5,738 bases of DNA from an uncultured Eubacteriales bacterium (GTDB taxonomy: Bacteria > Bacillota > Clostridia > Oscillospirales > CAG-272), in NCBI GenBank assembly GCA_934462885.1, contig CAKSJC010000119.1:1-5738 (forward strand), written 5' to 3'. Shown in pieces: positions 1 to 5,292 of the stretch. The notes below the pieces were generated by a model. The model made no database searches, was not told where the DNA came from, and saw only the letters and a list, made by a program, of their open reading frames with translations. Each line of letters opens with the position of its first letter. The first letter of the stretch is position 1. The position numbers and the translations under genes are program-made.

Positions 1-159
1 GGTTTCCGTTGTAAGCTCACCGTCGATCACACCTGAAAGCTTTGCCCAGCCGAGAGTTACCGGATCGGTGTCGATTGCAAACACCGTGTGTCCGTCGGTT
101 TTGTAAGCGCGTGCCATGGAACCGCCGATAAGACCGAGTCCGATCATTCCGATTTTCAT
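1..159 (-). CDS. tyrA: Prephenate dehydrogenase, N-terminal 53 residues (gene runs off the left edge)
   Basis: TyrA oxidatively decarboxylates prephenate to 4-hydroxyphenylpyruvate with NAD(P)+, the step that commits chorismate-derived carbon to tyrosine; it is cytosolic. Only the N-terminus is in the window. It starts MKIGMIGLGLIGGSMARA, a Rossmann beta-alpha-beta with a GxGxxGG nucleotide-binding loop at residues 8-13, followed by an acidic residue after strand two (FAIDTD, residues 28-32) as expected for an NAD-preferring fold. The Rossmann start alone would fit several dehydrogenases, but the GLGLIGGS form and the position directly behind aroF point to TyrA. The ATG at 159 is preceded by GGAGG (complement of 167-171) with 7 nt spacing. 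Only 17 nt separate it from the aroF stop, so the two are co-transcribed and probably translationally coupled. Catalytic residues lie outside the window. Confidence 0.87.
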   Translation of the reverse strand, partial: MKIGMIGLGLIGGSMARAYKTDGHTVFAIDTDPVTLGWAKLSGVIDGELTTET

Positions 160-176
160 GATAATACCTCCGGTTT

Positions 177-1181
177 TTATTTAACCGCGTCGAGAACGCG
201 TGTAAGAGAGTGCATAACATCGTCAAACAGCTCGGGCGTCAGAGATTGAGGACCGTCGCAGAGAGCTTTTTTCGGATCGTTGTGCACTTCTATCATAACA
301 CCGTTTGCACCTGCCGCAGCGGCAGCGAGAGCCATAGGCTTTACAAGGCGCGCTACGCCTGTTGCATGACTCGGGTCAACGACAACGGGAAGGTGAGACA
401 GCTCATGAAGCACGGGAACGGCTGAAATATCAAGAGTATTTCTCGTGTAAGTTTCGAATGTTCTTATTCCTCTCTCGCAGAGGATGACGTTTTCGTTTCC
501 GCCTGCCATAATGTATTCCGCACTCATGAGAAGTTCTTTTATGGTATTCGCGAGTCCTCGTTTCAGAAGAATGGGCTTTTTCGTTTTTCCGAGTTCTTTC
601 AATAACTCAAAGTTTTGCATGTTTCTTGCGCCTACCTGAATAACGTCAACGTTTTCAAAAAGCGGAAGATGAGCGGGAGTCATTATTTCGGTAACGATCG
701 GAAGACCTGTTTCCTTTTTTGCTTCAAGCAGAAGCTCAATTCCGTCCGCACGAAGACCTTGAAAATCGTAAGGCGAAGTGCGCGGTTTGAACGCGCCTCC
801 GCGAAGAAGAGTAGCTCCGGAGGCTTTGACAGCTTTGGCTACTTCAATTATTTGTTCTTCGCTTTCGACAGAGCAGGGACCGGCTATCACCGCGAAAATA
901 TCTCCGCCGACCGTCGTTTTGCCCGAGATATCGATTATCGAATCTTCGGGATGAAATTTGCGATTTGCGCTTTTGAACGGCTCGCTTATCCTTTTTACGG
1001 ATTCTACGATATCAAGACCGTTGATCATATCCTCGTCGATTTTGCTTGTGTCTCCGATAAGTCCGACAACAGTCGTAAATTCTCCGCGAGAAATATGAAC
1101 GTCAACTCCCTGTGAGCGTATCCAGGAGCAGAAATTGTCGAGTTGTTTTTGAGTTGTTCCTTTTTTTAATACTGCTATCAT
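177..1181 (-). CDS. aroF: 3-deoxy-7-phosphoheptulonate (DAHP) synthase, type I-beta with N-terminal ferredoxin-like regulatory domain
   Basis: This enzyme condenses phosphoenolpyruvate with erythrose 4-phosphate to DAHP, the first step of the shikimate pathway. The 334-residue protein closely follows the Thermotoga maritima enzyme in length and motif order. Residues 1-70 form the ferredoxin-like domain, which in that family mediates allosteric inhibition by Tyr/Phe. The TIM-barrel catalytic domain follows, with IAGPCSVES (99-107), GGAFKPRTSPYDFQG (128-142), GARNMQNF (184-191), PILLKRG (203-209), CERGIRTFE (235-243), DPSHATG (269-275) and MIEVHNDP (296-303). The expected metal ligands are present: C103, H272, E298 and D309. 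The start ATG at 1181 has a GGGGGAAA ribosome binding site (complement of 1186-1193, 7 nt spacing), and the N-terminus MIAVLKKGTT matches the family start. The gene is preceded by a tyrosine-rich leader peptide and attenuator (1215-1388) and followed by tyrA. Two layers of tyrosine control, allosteric and attenuation, are therefore inferred. Nothing looks damaged. Confidence 0.96.
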   Translation of the reverse strand: MIAVLKKGTTQKQLDNFCSWIRSQGVDVHISRGEFTTVVGLIGDTSKIDEDMINGLDIVESVKRISEPFKSANRKFHPEDSIIDISGKTTVGGDIFAVIAGPCSVESEEQIIEVAKAVKASGATLLRGGAFKPRTSPYDFQGLRADGIELLLEAKKETGLPIVTEIMTPAHLPLFENVDVIQVGARNMQNFELLKELGKTKKPILLKRGLANTIKELLMSAEYIMAGGNENVILCERGIRTFETYTRNTLDISAVPVLHELSHLPVVVDPSHATGVARLVKPMALAAAAAGANGVMIEVHNDPKKALCDGPQSLTPELFDDVMHSLTRVLDAVK

Positions 1182-1216
1182 GATCTTTCCCCCGTATTTT
1201 TATAGACAGAAACAAA

Positions 1217-1263
1217 TAAGAAAACGGTATTCCCAGTGTTAATACTGTGAAATACCGTCTTTT
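1217..1263 (-). terminator. Attenuator intrinsic terminator (3:4 hairpin) upstream of aroF
   Basis: In the minus-strand RNA ACGGUAUU (1258-1251) pairs with AAUACCGU (1231-1224). The stem continues inward through U-G and C-G pairs, a bulged A (1248) and CAGU/ACUG (1247-1244 with 1237-1234), closing on a 6-nt loop AUUAAC. That gives about 14 bp. An A-tract (1263-1260) precedes it and UUUUCUUAUUU (1223-1213) follows, giving a Rho-independent terminator that ends about 35 nt before the aroF ATG. With no gene ending just upstream in this direction, a terminator between promoter and first gene is best explained as an attenuator. The stem is nearly symmetric and is also followed by CTTTTATAT on the plus strand, but no plus-strand gene needs it. 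Confidence 0.85.
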
Positions 1264-1297
1264 ATATCAATATAAAACCGATCGCAGCACAAACACT
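1235..1297 (-). promoter_or_regulatory. Antiterminator pairing (2:3) of the aroF leader
   Basis: In the minus-strand RNA AGUGUUUGUGCUG (1297-1285) can pair with CAGUAUUAACACU (1247-1235). Twelve of thirteen positions pair (ten Watson-Crick, two G-U) with one U-U mismatch at 1291/1241. The right arm is the apical part of the terminator hairpin, so this pairing excludes the terminator; the left arm overlaps the end of the pause hairpin. Between the arms, UUUUAUAU (1277-1270) and AUAUAAAA (1267-1260) form a perfect 8-bp AU stem with a 2-nt turn, which would bring the two arms together. Confidence 0.78.
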
Positions 1298-1330
1298 CTT
1301 ACTTTTTCATGCTCTGATAAAAGTAAGAGT
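1295..1330 (-). promoter_or_regulatory. Attenuator pause hairpin (1:2 pairing) over the Tyr codons
   Basis: A perfect 12-bp inverted repeat: in the minus-strand RNA ACUCUUACUUUU (1330-1319) pairs with AAAAGUAAGAGU (1306-1295) across a 12-nt loop. The left arm is coding sequence for Tyr-Ser-Tyr-Phe-Tyr of the leader peptide, and the right arm overlaps the leader stop codon. Formation requires that no ribosome sits on the Tyr codons. Its last three bases (1297-1295) are shared with the antiterminator, so the two structures compete. Confidence 0.85.
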
Positions 1331-1364
1331 AATAATATGCGTTTACTGCAAAGCGGTTATTCAT
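1299..1364 (-). CDS. Tyrosine-rich 21-residue leader peptide of the aroF operon
   Basis: This short ORF begins with ATG at 1364 and ends with TAA (1299-1301). Residues 1-9 read MNNRFAVNA, residues 10-16 read YYYSYFY, and the tail is QSMKK. Tyrosine occupies positions 10, 11, 12, 14 and 16 and phenylalanine positions 5 and 15, so one third of the peptide is Tyr or Phe; there is no Trp or His. A purine-rich ribosome binding site, AAAAGGA (complement of 1374-1380), lies 9 nt upstream of the ATG. The ORF starts about 24 nt after the predicted transcription start, as in classical leader peptides. The codons for Y12 to Y16 form the left arm of the downstream pause hairpin, which places a stalled ribosome exactly where it would change RNA folding. 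The peptide itself probably has no function after translation; its job is to measure Tyr (and perhaps Phe) tRNA charging. Confidence 0.88.
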   Translation of the reverse strand: MNNRFAVNAYYYSYFYQSMKK

Positions 1365-1394
1365 ACCTTTGTTTCCTTTTCTGAAGATATTCCG

Positions 1395-1423
1395 ATTCTA
1401 ACACAACGACAATATATTGTCAA
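1395..1423 (-). promoter_or_regulatory. Sigma-A/sigma-70-type promoter of the aroF-tyrA operon
   Basis: Read on the minus strand, a perfect -35 box TTGACA (complement of 1418-1423) is followed by a 17-nt spacer and the -10 box TAGAAT (complement of 1395-1400), a 5-of-6 match to TATAAT. The expected start is near 1388, about 24 nt before the leader peptide ATG. The stretch between this promoter and the ppk2 stop (1424-1533) is very AT-rich, with A- and T-runs that may act as an UP-element; I see no gene in it. Confidence 0.85.
1408..1421. promoter_or_regulatory. Perfect 14-bp palindrome overlapping the -35 box (candidate operator)
   Basis: GACAATATATTGTC is its own reverse complement. It covers four of the six -35 bases and most of the first half of the spacer of the aroF promoter, the position where a dimeric repressor would block RNA polymerase. 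It does not resemble the TyrR box (TGTAAA-N6-TTTACA). Its AT-rich centre and overlap with a consensus -35 box mean chance is possible. Confidence 0.45.
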
Positions 1424-1533
1424 TACATGATTACGTTTTTTTTCAAAATCTCTTTTTTTCACCGAAAATTTATTATATTCTAATATATAATTGTGAATGT
1501 TTTACACTGTTTTTTATAAAAAAACGGTAAATA

Positions 1534-2238
1534 TCACTCTTTTTGAGGAATAACGGCGGAGATTATCAGTCTTGCAGCTTCGAGACGGGCGGATTTTTTA
1601 CGGTCGGATTCTATGACGTTCCACGGTGCGTACGAGGTGTTTGTAAGGCGAAGCATATCGTCGCGCGCTGCGTCGTATTCGCTTCTCTTAGCACGATTTC
1701 GCCAGTCTTCTTCAGTTATTTTGTGAGCTTTTTCGGGAGTTTCCGTCCTTTTTTTGAAACGTTTTAGCTGTTCTTCATCGCTCACTTCGAACCATAGCTT
1801 TACAATAACGGCGCCGTCGTCAAAAAGAAGCTTTTCAAAAGTGTTTATCTCGGAATAAGCGCGCCGCCATTCCTCTTCGGTACAGAATCCCTCGATCTTC
1901 TCAACAAGAACCCTTCCATACCAGCTGCGGTCAAAAAAAACGATATTCCCGCGCGCGGGCAAGTTTTTCCAAAAACGCCAGAGGTAATGATGAGCTATGT
2001 CATCTCCTCGGGGAGCGGAGATCGGAACAATCTTATATTGTTTGGCGTCAAGCTCTTTCGTAATGCGGCGTAAAGCGCCGCTTTTGCCTGAGGCGTCAAG
2101 CCCCTCTGCAACGACGATGAGATAACGGTCCGATTCTTTTAATTTTTGCGCAGCCAGGCTTATTTCTCCTTGAAGCGCGCGCATTTCTTTTTTATATCCT
2201 ATGGTCTTTTCTTTTTTTTCAGTTTGATTTTCCGTCAT
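1534..2238 (-). CDS. ppk2: Polyphosphate kinase 2 family protein (polyphosphate:nucleotide phosphotransferase), single domain
   Basis: PPK2 enzymes move phosphate between inorganic polyphosphate and nucleotides in the cytosol, and many run towards making ADP, ATP or GTP from polyphosphate. The 234-residue protein has the full P-loop kinase-like fold. The Walker A loop is GLDASGKS at 46-53, HHYLWRFWKNLP at 83-94 is a PPK2 signature, and the Walker B/catalytic segment VFFDRSWYGRVLVEKIEGF at 100-118 carries D103 and R104. A charged lid lies at about 160-187 (KRFKKRTETP...DWRNRAKRSEY), and the C-terminal APWNVIESD (204-212) is typical. FDRSWYGRVLVE with HHYLWRFW most resembles the two-domain polyphosphate:AMP phosphotransferases (class II), yet there is only one domain here. 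Substrate (AMP, ADP or GDP) cannot be settled from sequence. The ATG at 2238 has a GGAGA site 8 nt upstream. The gene diverges from recG. No convincing promoter or U-tract terminator was found for it. Confidence 0.9.
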   Translation of the reverse strand: MTENQTEKKEKTIGYKKEMRALQGEISLAAQKLKESDRYLIVVAEGLDASGKSGALRRITKELDAKQYKIVPISAPRGDDIAHHYLWRFWKNLPARGNIVFFDRSWYGRVLVEKIEGFCTEEEWRRAYSEINTFEKLLFDDGAVIVKLWFEVSDEEQLKRFKKRTETPEKAHKITEEDWRNRAKRSEYDAARDDMLRLTNTSYAPWNVIESDRKKSARLEAARLIISAVIPQKE

Positions 2239-2315
2239 AATAAAGTCTCCGTGTGTTCGTTTTTACTATTATTTGCAGTTTTATGATTTCCGATACGTAA
2301 AAACAGTTTTATTAC

Positions 2316-2344
2316 TTGAAAAAAATGTAAGAATATGATAGGAT
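2316..2344 (+). promoter_or_regulatory. Candidate promoter of recG
   Basis: TTGAAA (2316-2321) and TAGGAT (2339-2344) are spaced by exactly 17 nt, giving a predicted start near 2351 and a 5' UTR of about 26 nt. The -35 matches 5 of 6 and the -10 only 4 of 6, so this is a moderate promoter in AT-rich DNA. Downstream, GGAGGG (2363-2368) lies 8 nt before the recG ATG and fixes that start. Confidence 0.55.
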
Positions 2345-2376
2345 AACATAAAGAAAAACAGCGGAGGGAATGGTAC

Positions 2377-4545
2377 ATGGATGAAGAAATAAACTTATAC
2401 GGCGACATATCAACTCTCCGCGGAGTCGGGGAAGCAAGACGCGCAGTGCTGTCTAAAATGGGAATAGAGACAGTATACGACGTTATATCGTGCTATCCGC
2501 GCGCATATCAGAACAGAGGAGACACGGTAACACTTGGCGAGATCAGGGAAAAATTGAAAAGAGGAGAAAGCGGTCCTTTTTCGATTATTGCGACAGTTTC
2601 GTGCGAACCAAAATTTCATATGATACGTCGCGGGATGACAGTAATTAAGTTTCGCGTATTCGACGAGAGCGATTCGGCTGAAATTACGTATTTCAATATG
2701 CAATATCTTAAAGATGTCATACACACGGGAGCGCAGTTTCGTTTTTTCGGAAAATTCACCTATGAACATTCAGGTATCAAGAGTACAAGTCCCATATATG
2801 AGCCGTATTACGACGGCGCTCCTCTTCCGGATATAGTTCCCGTATATCCGTTGTCGTCCGGAATTACTCAGAAAGTCATGTCAAATCTCGTCGGGGAAGC
2901 TTTGAAAAAATGCCTTGGTGAGATTAAAGAATATATGCCGTCGGAAATACTGCGGGAGATGAACCTGCCGACATACAGGTATACGTTGGCGAATATACAT
3001 CATCCGGAGAGCCTGTCTGCGCTTGAGACGGCAAAAAGGCGTCTTGTATTCGACGAACTTTACATGATGTTTCTGTCTATCAATCTCGGCGGAGAAGCCG
3101 CTAAGAGAAAGAACACGGTAAGGATAACCGATACGGATATCACCCCTTTCCTACGCGCCGTCGGATTTGAGCTGACGGGAGCGCAAATTAGGGCGATAGG
3201 GGATATTATTTCGGATATGTCGGGAGACACTCTCATGAACCGCATGGTAACAGGAGACGTGGGATGCGGTAAGACAGTCGTTGGCGCCGCCGCCGCATAT
3301 GCGGCTGTAAAAAACGGGTACAGAGCGGCAATCATGGCGCCGACTGAGATACTCGCAAAACAGCATTACAGCGATTTTTCCGAACTTTTTTCAAAGCTTG
3401 GGATGCGCGTCGGACTTATCGTCGGAGGACAGAAGAAAAAAGAACGGGACGCCGTAAAAGCCGGCCTTGTTTCCGATATTGGCGTAGACGATATAGATAT
3501 AATAATAGGTACTCACGCGCTTATCTCCGAAGGTGTGGATATACATCGTCTCGGACTTGCGGTGATCGACGAACAGCACCGTTTCGGCGTGATGCAGAGA
3601 GCTGCTCTGTTCGGAAAAAACGAAGATGTGCACTGCCTTGCAATGAGCGCGACGCCGATACCTCGGACTCTTACACTTGCCGCATACGGAAGCGTGGATG
3701 TCTCAAAAATTGACGAACTGCCGCGCGGACGCCAAAAGGTAGATACATTTTTGGTAAACGAGGGATATCGCGAACGGCTAAACGGATTTATAAGAAAACA
3801 AGCTGAAGCGGGTCATCAAACCTACGTTGTTTGTCCGGCTGTCGAAGAAGCGGAGAGCGGAAAAAACGAAGATAACTCCGAAGAAATGGCTGATATTGAG
3901 CTTGTGTCACGATTCGGCGATACATCGGTTCCGCTGAAAGCCGCGACGAAATTTGCGGGATACCTATCGGACGCACTTCCAGATCTAAAGGTTGGATTCG
4001 TTCACGGAAAGATGAAATCTTCGGAAAGGGAAGAGATAATGCTCCGCTTTTCCGCAGGAGAAATTGATGTTCTTGTATCTACAACGGTTATCGAGGTCGG
4101 AGTGAATGTGCCGAACGCTACTCTTATGATAGTTGAGAACGCGGAGCGGTTCGGCTTGGCACAGCTTCACCAGCTGCGCGGACGGGTCGGACGCGGAAAA
4201 ATCAAGTCATATTTTGTTTTGGTATCTGACACGAAGGACGCCGCAGCGCTTGACAGACTCCGCAAGCTGAAAACCACCTCTGACGGCTTTGAAATTGCTG
4301 AATACGATCTTGAGATGAGGGGACCCGGAGACTTTTTCTCGGATACGGGAATGATACGTCAGCACGGACAAATAACATTCAGACTTGCCGCCGCCTGCCG
4401 CGATACCGATATGATAGAACGAGCGGCGTTTTATGCAAAGAAAACCGCAGCGAAAGATCCTGATCTGTCATCAGAGCAAAACCGCGAAACTGCCCGCAGA
4501 CTTGAAATGTTTTCGAAAAAAAGCAAAATACGAATAATTAATTAG
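2377..4545 (+). CDS. recG: ATP-dependent DNA helicase RecG
   Basis: RecG is a superfamily 2 double-stranded DNA translocase that remodels stalled replication forks and branch-migrates Holliday junctions. The 722-residue protein is full length, slightly longer than the usual 680-700. In order: an N-terminal helical segment with LRGVGEARRAVLSKMGI (14-30) and the CYPRAYQNR element (39-47); an OB-fold wedge domain (about 65-160) that splits fork DNA; motif Ia-preceding Q-like region ELTGAQ (265-270); Walker A GDVGCGKT (293-300); motif II DEQH (398-401) in VIDEQHRFGVMQR; motif III SATPIPRT (424-431); FVHGKMKSSERE (541-552); STTVIEVGVNVPNA (568-581); the arginine-finger motif QLRGRVGRG (599-607); and the C-terminal DLEMRGPGDFF (644-654). 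Two mild oddities are a Cys instead of Ser in the Walker A loop (C297) and a few extra residues after GDFF. The ATG at 2377 follows GGAGGG by 8 nt. It appears monocistronic and ends at a strong terminator (4644-4695). Confidence 0.97.
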   Translation: MDEEINLYGDISTLRGVGEARRAVLSKMGIETVYDVISCYPRAYQNRGDTVTLGEIREKLKRGESGPFSIIATVSCEPKFHMIRRGMTVIKFRVFDESDSAEITYFNMQYLKDVIHTGAQFRFFGKFTYEHSGIKSTSPIYEPYYDGAPLPDIVPVYPLSSGITQKVMSNLVGEALKKCLGEIKEYMPSEILREMNLPTYRYTLANIHHPESLSALETAKRRLVFDELYMMFLSINLGGEAAKRKNTVRITDTDITPFLRAVGFELTGAQIRAIGDIISDMSGDTLMNRMVTGDVGCGKTVVGAAAAYAAVKNGYRAAIMAPTEILAKQHYSDFSELFSKLGMRVGLIVGGQKKKERDAVKAGLVSDIGVDDIDIIIGTHALISEGVDIHRLGLAVIDEQHRFGVMQRAALFGKNEDVHCLAMSATPIPRTLTLAAYGSVDVSKIDELPRGRQKVDTFLVNEGYRERLNGFIRKQAEAGHQTYVVCPAVEEAESGKNEDNSEEMADIELVSRFGDTSVPLKAATKFAGYLSDALPDLKVGFVHGKMKSSEREEIMLRFSAGEIDVLVSTTVIEVGVNVPNATLMIVENAERFGLAQLHQLRGRVGRGKIKSYFVLVSDTKDAAALDRLRKLKTTSDGFEIAEYDLEMRGPGDFFSDTGMIRQHGQITFRLAAACRDTDMIERAAFYAKKTAAKDPDLSSEQNRETARRLEMFSKKSKIRIIN

Positions 4546-4643
4546 AATTAACGCAATCGGAAGCGCAGTATGCTTTTTTAGCACGTTTATAGTCCAATGT
4601 AAAGGCATCCGCATATGCTTTTCCAGTGTGAAAGTCTTTGAAA

Positions 4644-4695
4644 AAGGACTCGGTAAAAACTTTTTTAACTAAGTTTTCACCGAGTCCTTATTTTT
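4644..4695. terminator. Bidirectional intrinsic terminator between recG and the aldolase-like gene
   Basis: AAGGACTCGGT (4644-4654) pairs perfectly with ACCGAGTCCTT (4679-4689). After one A/C mismatch (4655/4678), AAAACTT (4656-4662) pairs with AAGTTTT (4671-4677), closing on an 8-nt loop. The stem is therefore about 19 bp. On the plus strand ATTTTTG follows, ending the recG transcript; on the minus strand the stem runs into a short U-tract (about five U from 4645 leftwards), ending the obg-side transcript. The TAA stop of the minus-strand gene (4688-4690) is embedded in the stem base, an economical arrangement for convergent genes. Confidence 0.9.
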
Positions 4696-5272
4696 GAAAT
4701 TTTAATATCGGATACGCGATTCTTGCCGCGCGCTCAAGAGTTACCGCTTTTTCGACGACTTCCCGAAGCTCTGCGCCCCATAAAACAGCGTCAAATTTTT
4801 CAGCATATGTGAGCGTGGCTGAGACAAGCATTGCGCTTGAAACCGCATTGCGGTCGGAGGATATTTTTTCGACAGCCGATAAAAAATCCTCCCAGTTTTC
4901 ACATTTTGCACAGCCGACATACGCGGCATGGTTAAAATAATCTCTCGAATATTTTGTTGTCAGAGGAAGGTTAAGTCCTCTTTTGGCAAATTCACTGCAT
5001 AATGCCGACGAAAAAAATATGACCGCTTTCACTTCTGGAAACTTTTTGTATATTTCGGCATGAATACTTATGTCGTATGGAAGACTTCTTTCGCAGGAGA
5101 AAGGAAAAACGTTTTTCATCGCTTCTCCTTCGTTATCGACTCCGATGGGCTTTGCGTATAAAACGCTTTCCTCACGCACGAGACATGAGAGCGATATCCC
5201 GAAAAAATTTGCGGTGCCGCACCTTTCCAAAATAAGAGCGGACTCATATACATTTTTTATTATGTCGTTCAT
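4688..5272 (-). CDS. Class II aldolase/adducin-like protein lacking the zinc-binding histidines; function unknown
   Basis: I do not recognise a specific gene. The 194-residue protein has no signal peptide or membrane segment. The segment SIHAEIYKKFPEVKAVIFFSSALCSEFAKRG (69-99) reads like the core of the class II aldolase/adducin fold, where family members have H-x-x-IY-x-x-x-P-D-V-x-AV-x-HTHS. Here the HTHS zinc site is replaced by FFSS (86-89). The third zinc histidine, normally in a GxHG-type stretch near the end, is replaced by AVLWGAEL (162-169), although the following helix VVEKAVTLERAARI (172-185) still fits the family. Six cysteines occur, including CAKC (121-124). The fold assignment is inference from motif spacing; a classical zinc aldolase activity is unlikely. 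The ATG at 5272 lies 20 nt after the obg stop and has no clear Shine-Dalgarno site, so it probably depends on coupling to obg translation. It ends inside the shared terminator. Confidence 0.72.
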   Translation of the reverse strand: MNDIIKNVYESALILERCGTANFFGISLSCLVREESVLYAKPIGVDNEGEAMKNVFPFSCERSLPYDISIHAEIYKKFPEVKAVIFFSSALCSEFAKRGLNLPLTTKYSRDYFNHAAYVGCAKCENWEDFLSAVEKISSDRNAVSSAMLVSATLTYAEKFDAVLWGAELREVVEKAVTLERAARIAYPILKFQK

Positions 5273-5292
5273 TGATTTTTTTGACTGATAAA

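Larger units (their letters stand above)
1215..1388 (-). promoter_or_regulatory. aroF-tyrA leader: ribosome-mediated transcription attenuator sensing Tyr (possibly Phe)
   Basis: This is the whole leader from the predicted transcription start (about 1388) to the end of the terminator U-tract (about 1215). On the minus-strand RNA the order is: ribosome binding site, short ORF with clustered Tyr codons (1364-1299), pause hairpin (1330-1295), antiterminator left arm (1297-1285), an AU hairpin (1277-1260), antiterminator right arm within the terminator stem (1247-1235), terminator (1260-1221) and U-tract. Inferred mechanism: when charged tRNA-Tyr is scarce, a ribosome stalled on codons 10-16 covers the pause-hairpin left arm, freeing 1297-1285 to pair with 1247-1235, so the terminator cannot form and aroF-tyrA is transcribed. 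When Tyr is plentiful the ribosome reaches the stop at 1299-1301, its footprint covers 1297-1287, and the terminator forms. I see no T-box (UGGNACCGCG-type) element, so the usual Bacillota T-box explanation does not fit. Confidence 0.88.

Noticed and set aside
615..1115. A plus-strand 166-codon ORF opposite aroF
   Set aside because: It lies entirely within the well-supported aroF gene on the other strand, has no ribosome binding site or recognisable motif, and is an antisense shadow.
1260..1277. TTTTATAT-CA-ATATAAAA as an independent promoter or terminator
   Set aside because: The perfect 8-bp AT dyad lies between the antiterminator arms and is better read as a spacer hairpin that brings them together; it has no GC pairs and no -35 partner.
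1182..1364. T-box riboswitch upstream of aroF
   Set aside because: The location and Bacillota context suggested it, but no T-box UGGNACCGCG-type sequence, stem I features or specifier loop are visible; the leader peptide and three-way pairing explain the region better.
1506..1528. AT-rich hairpin (ACTGTTTTTT / AAAAAACGGT type) just after the ppk2 stop as its terminator
   Set aside because: The stem is almost all A-T, and on the minus strand it has a mismatch and is followed by GUAAAACAUUC rather than a U-tract. It may be no more than complementary A- and T-runs.
4561..4622. Small hairpins between the recG stop and the main terminator (AAGC/GCTT at 4561-4575 followed by T-run; AAAGGCAT/ATGCTTTT at 4601-4622)
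   Set aside because: Stems of 4 and 8 bp (one G-U) are weak. The strong 19-bp terminator just downstream is sufficient, and no gene or known RNA motif was found in this 98-bp stretch.
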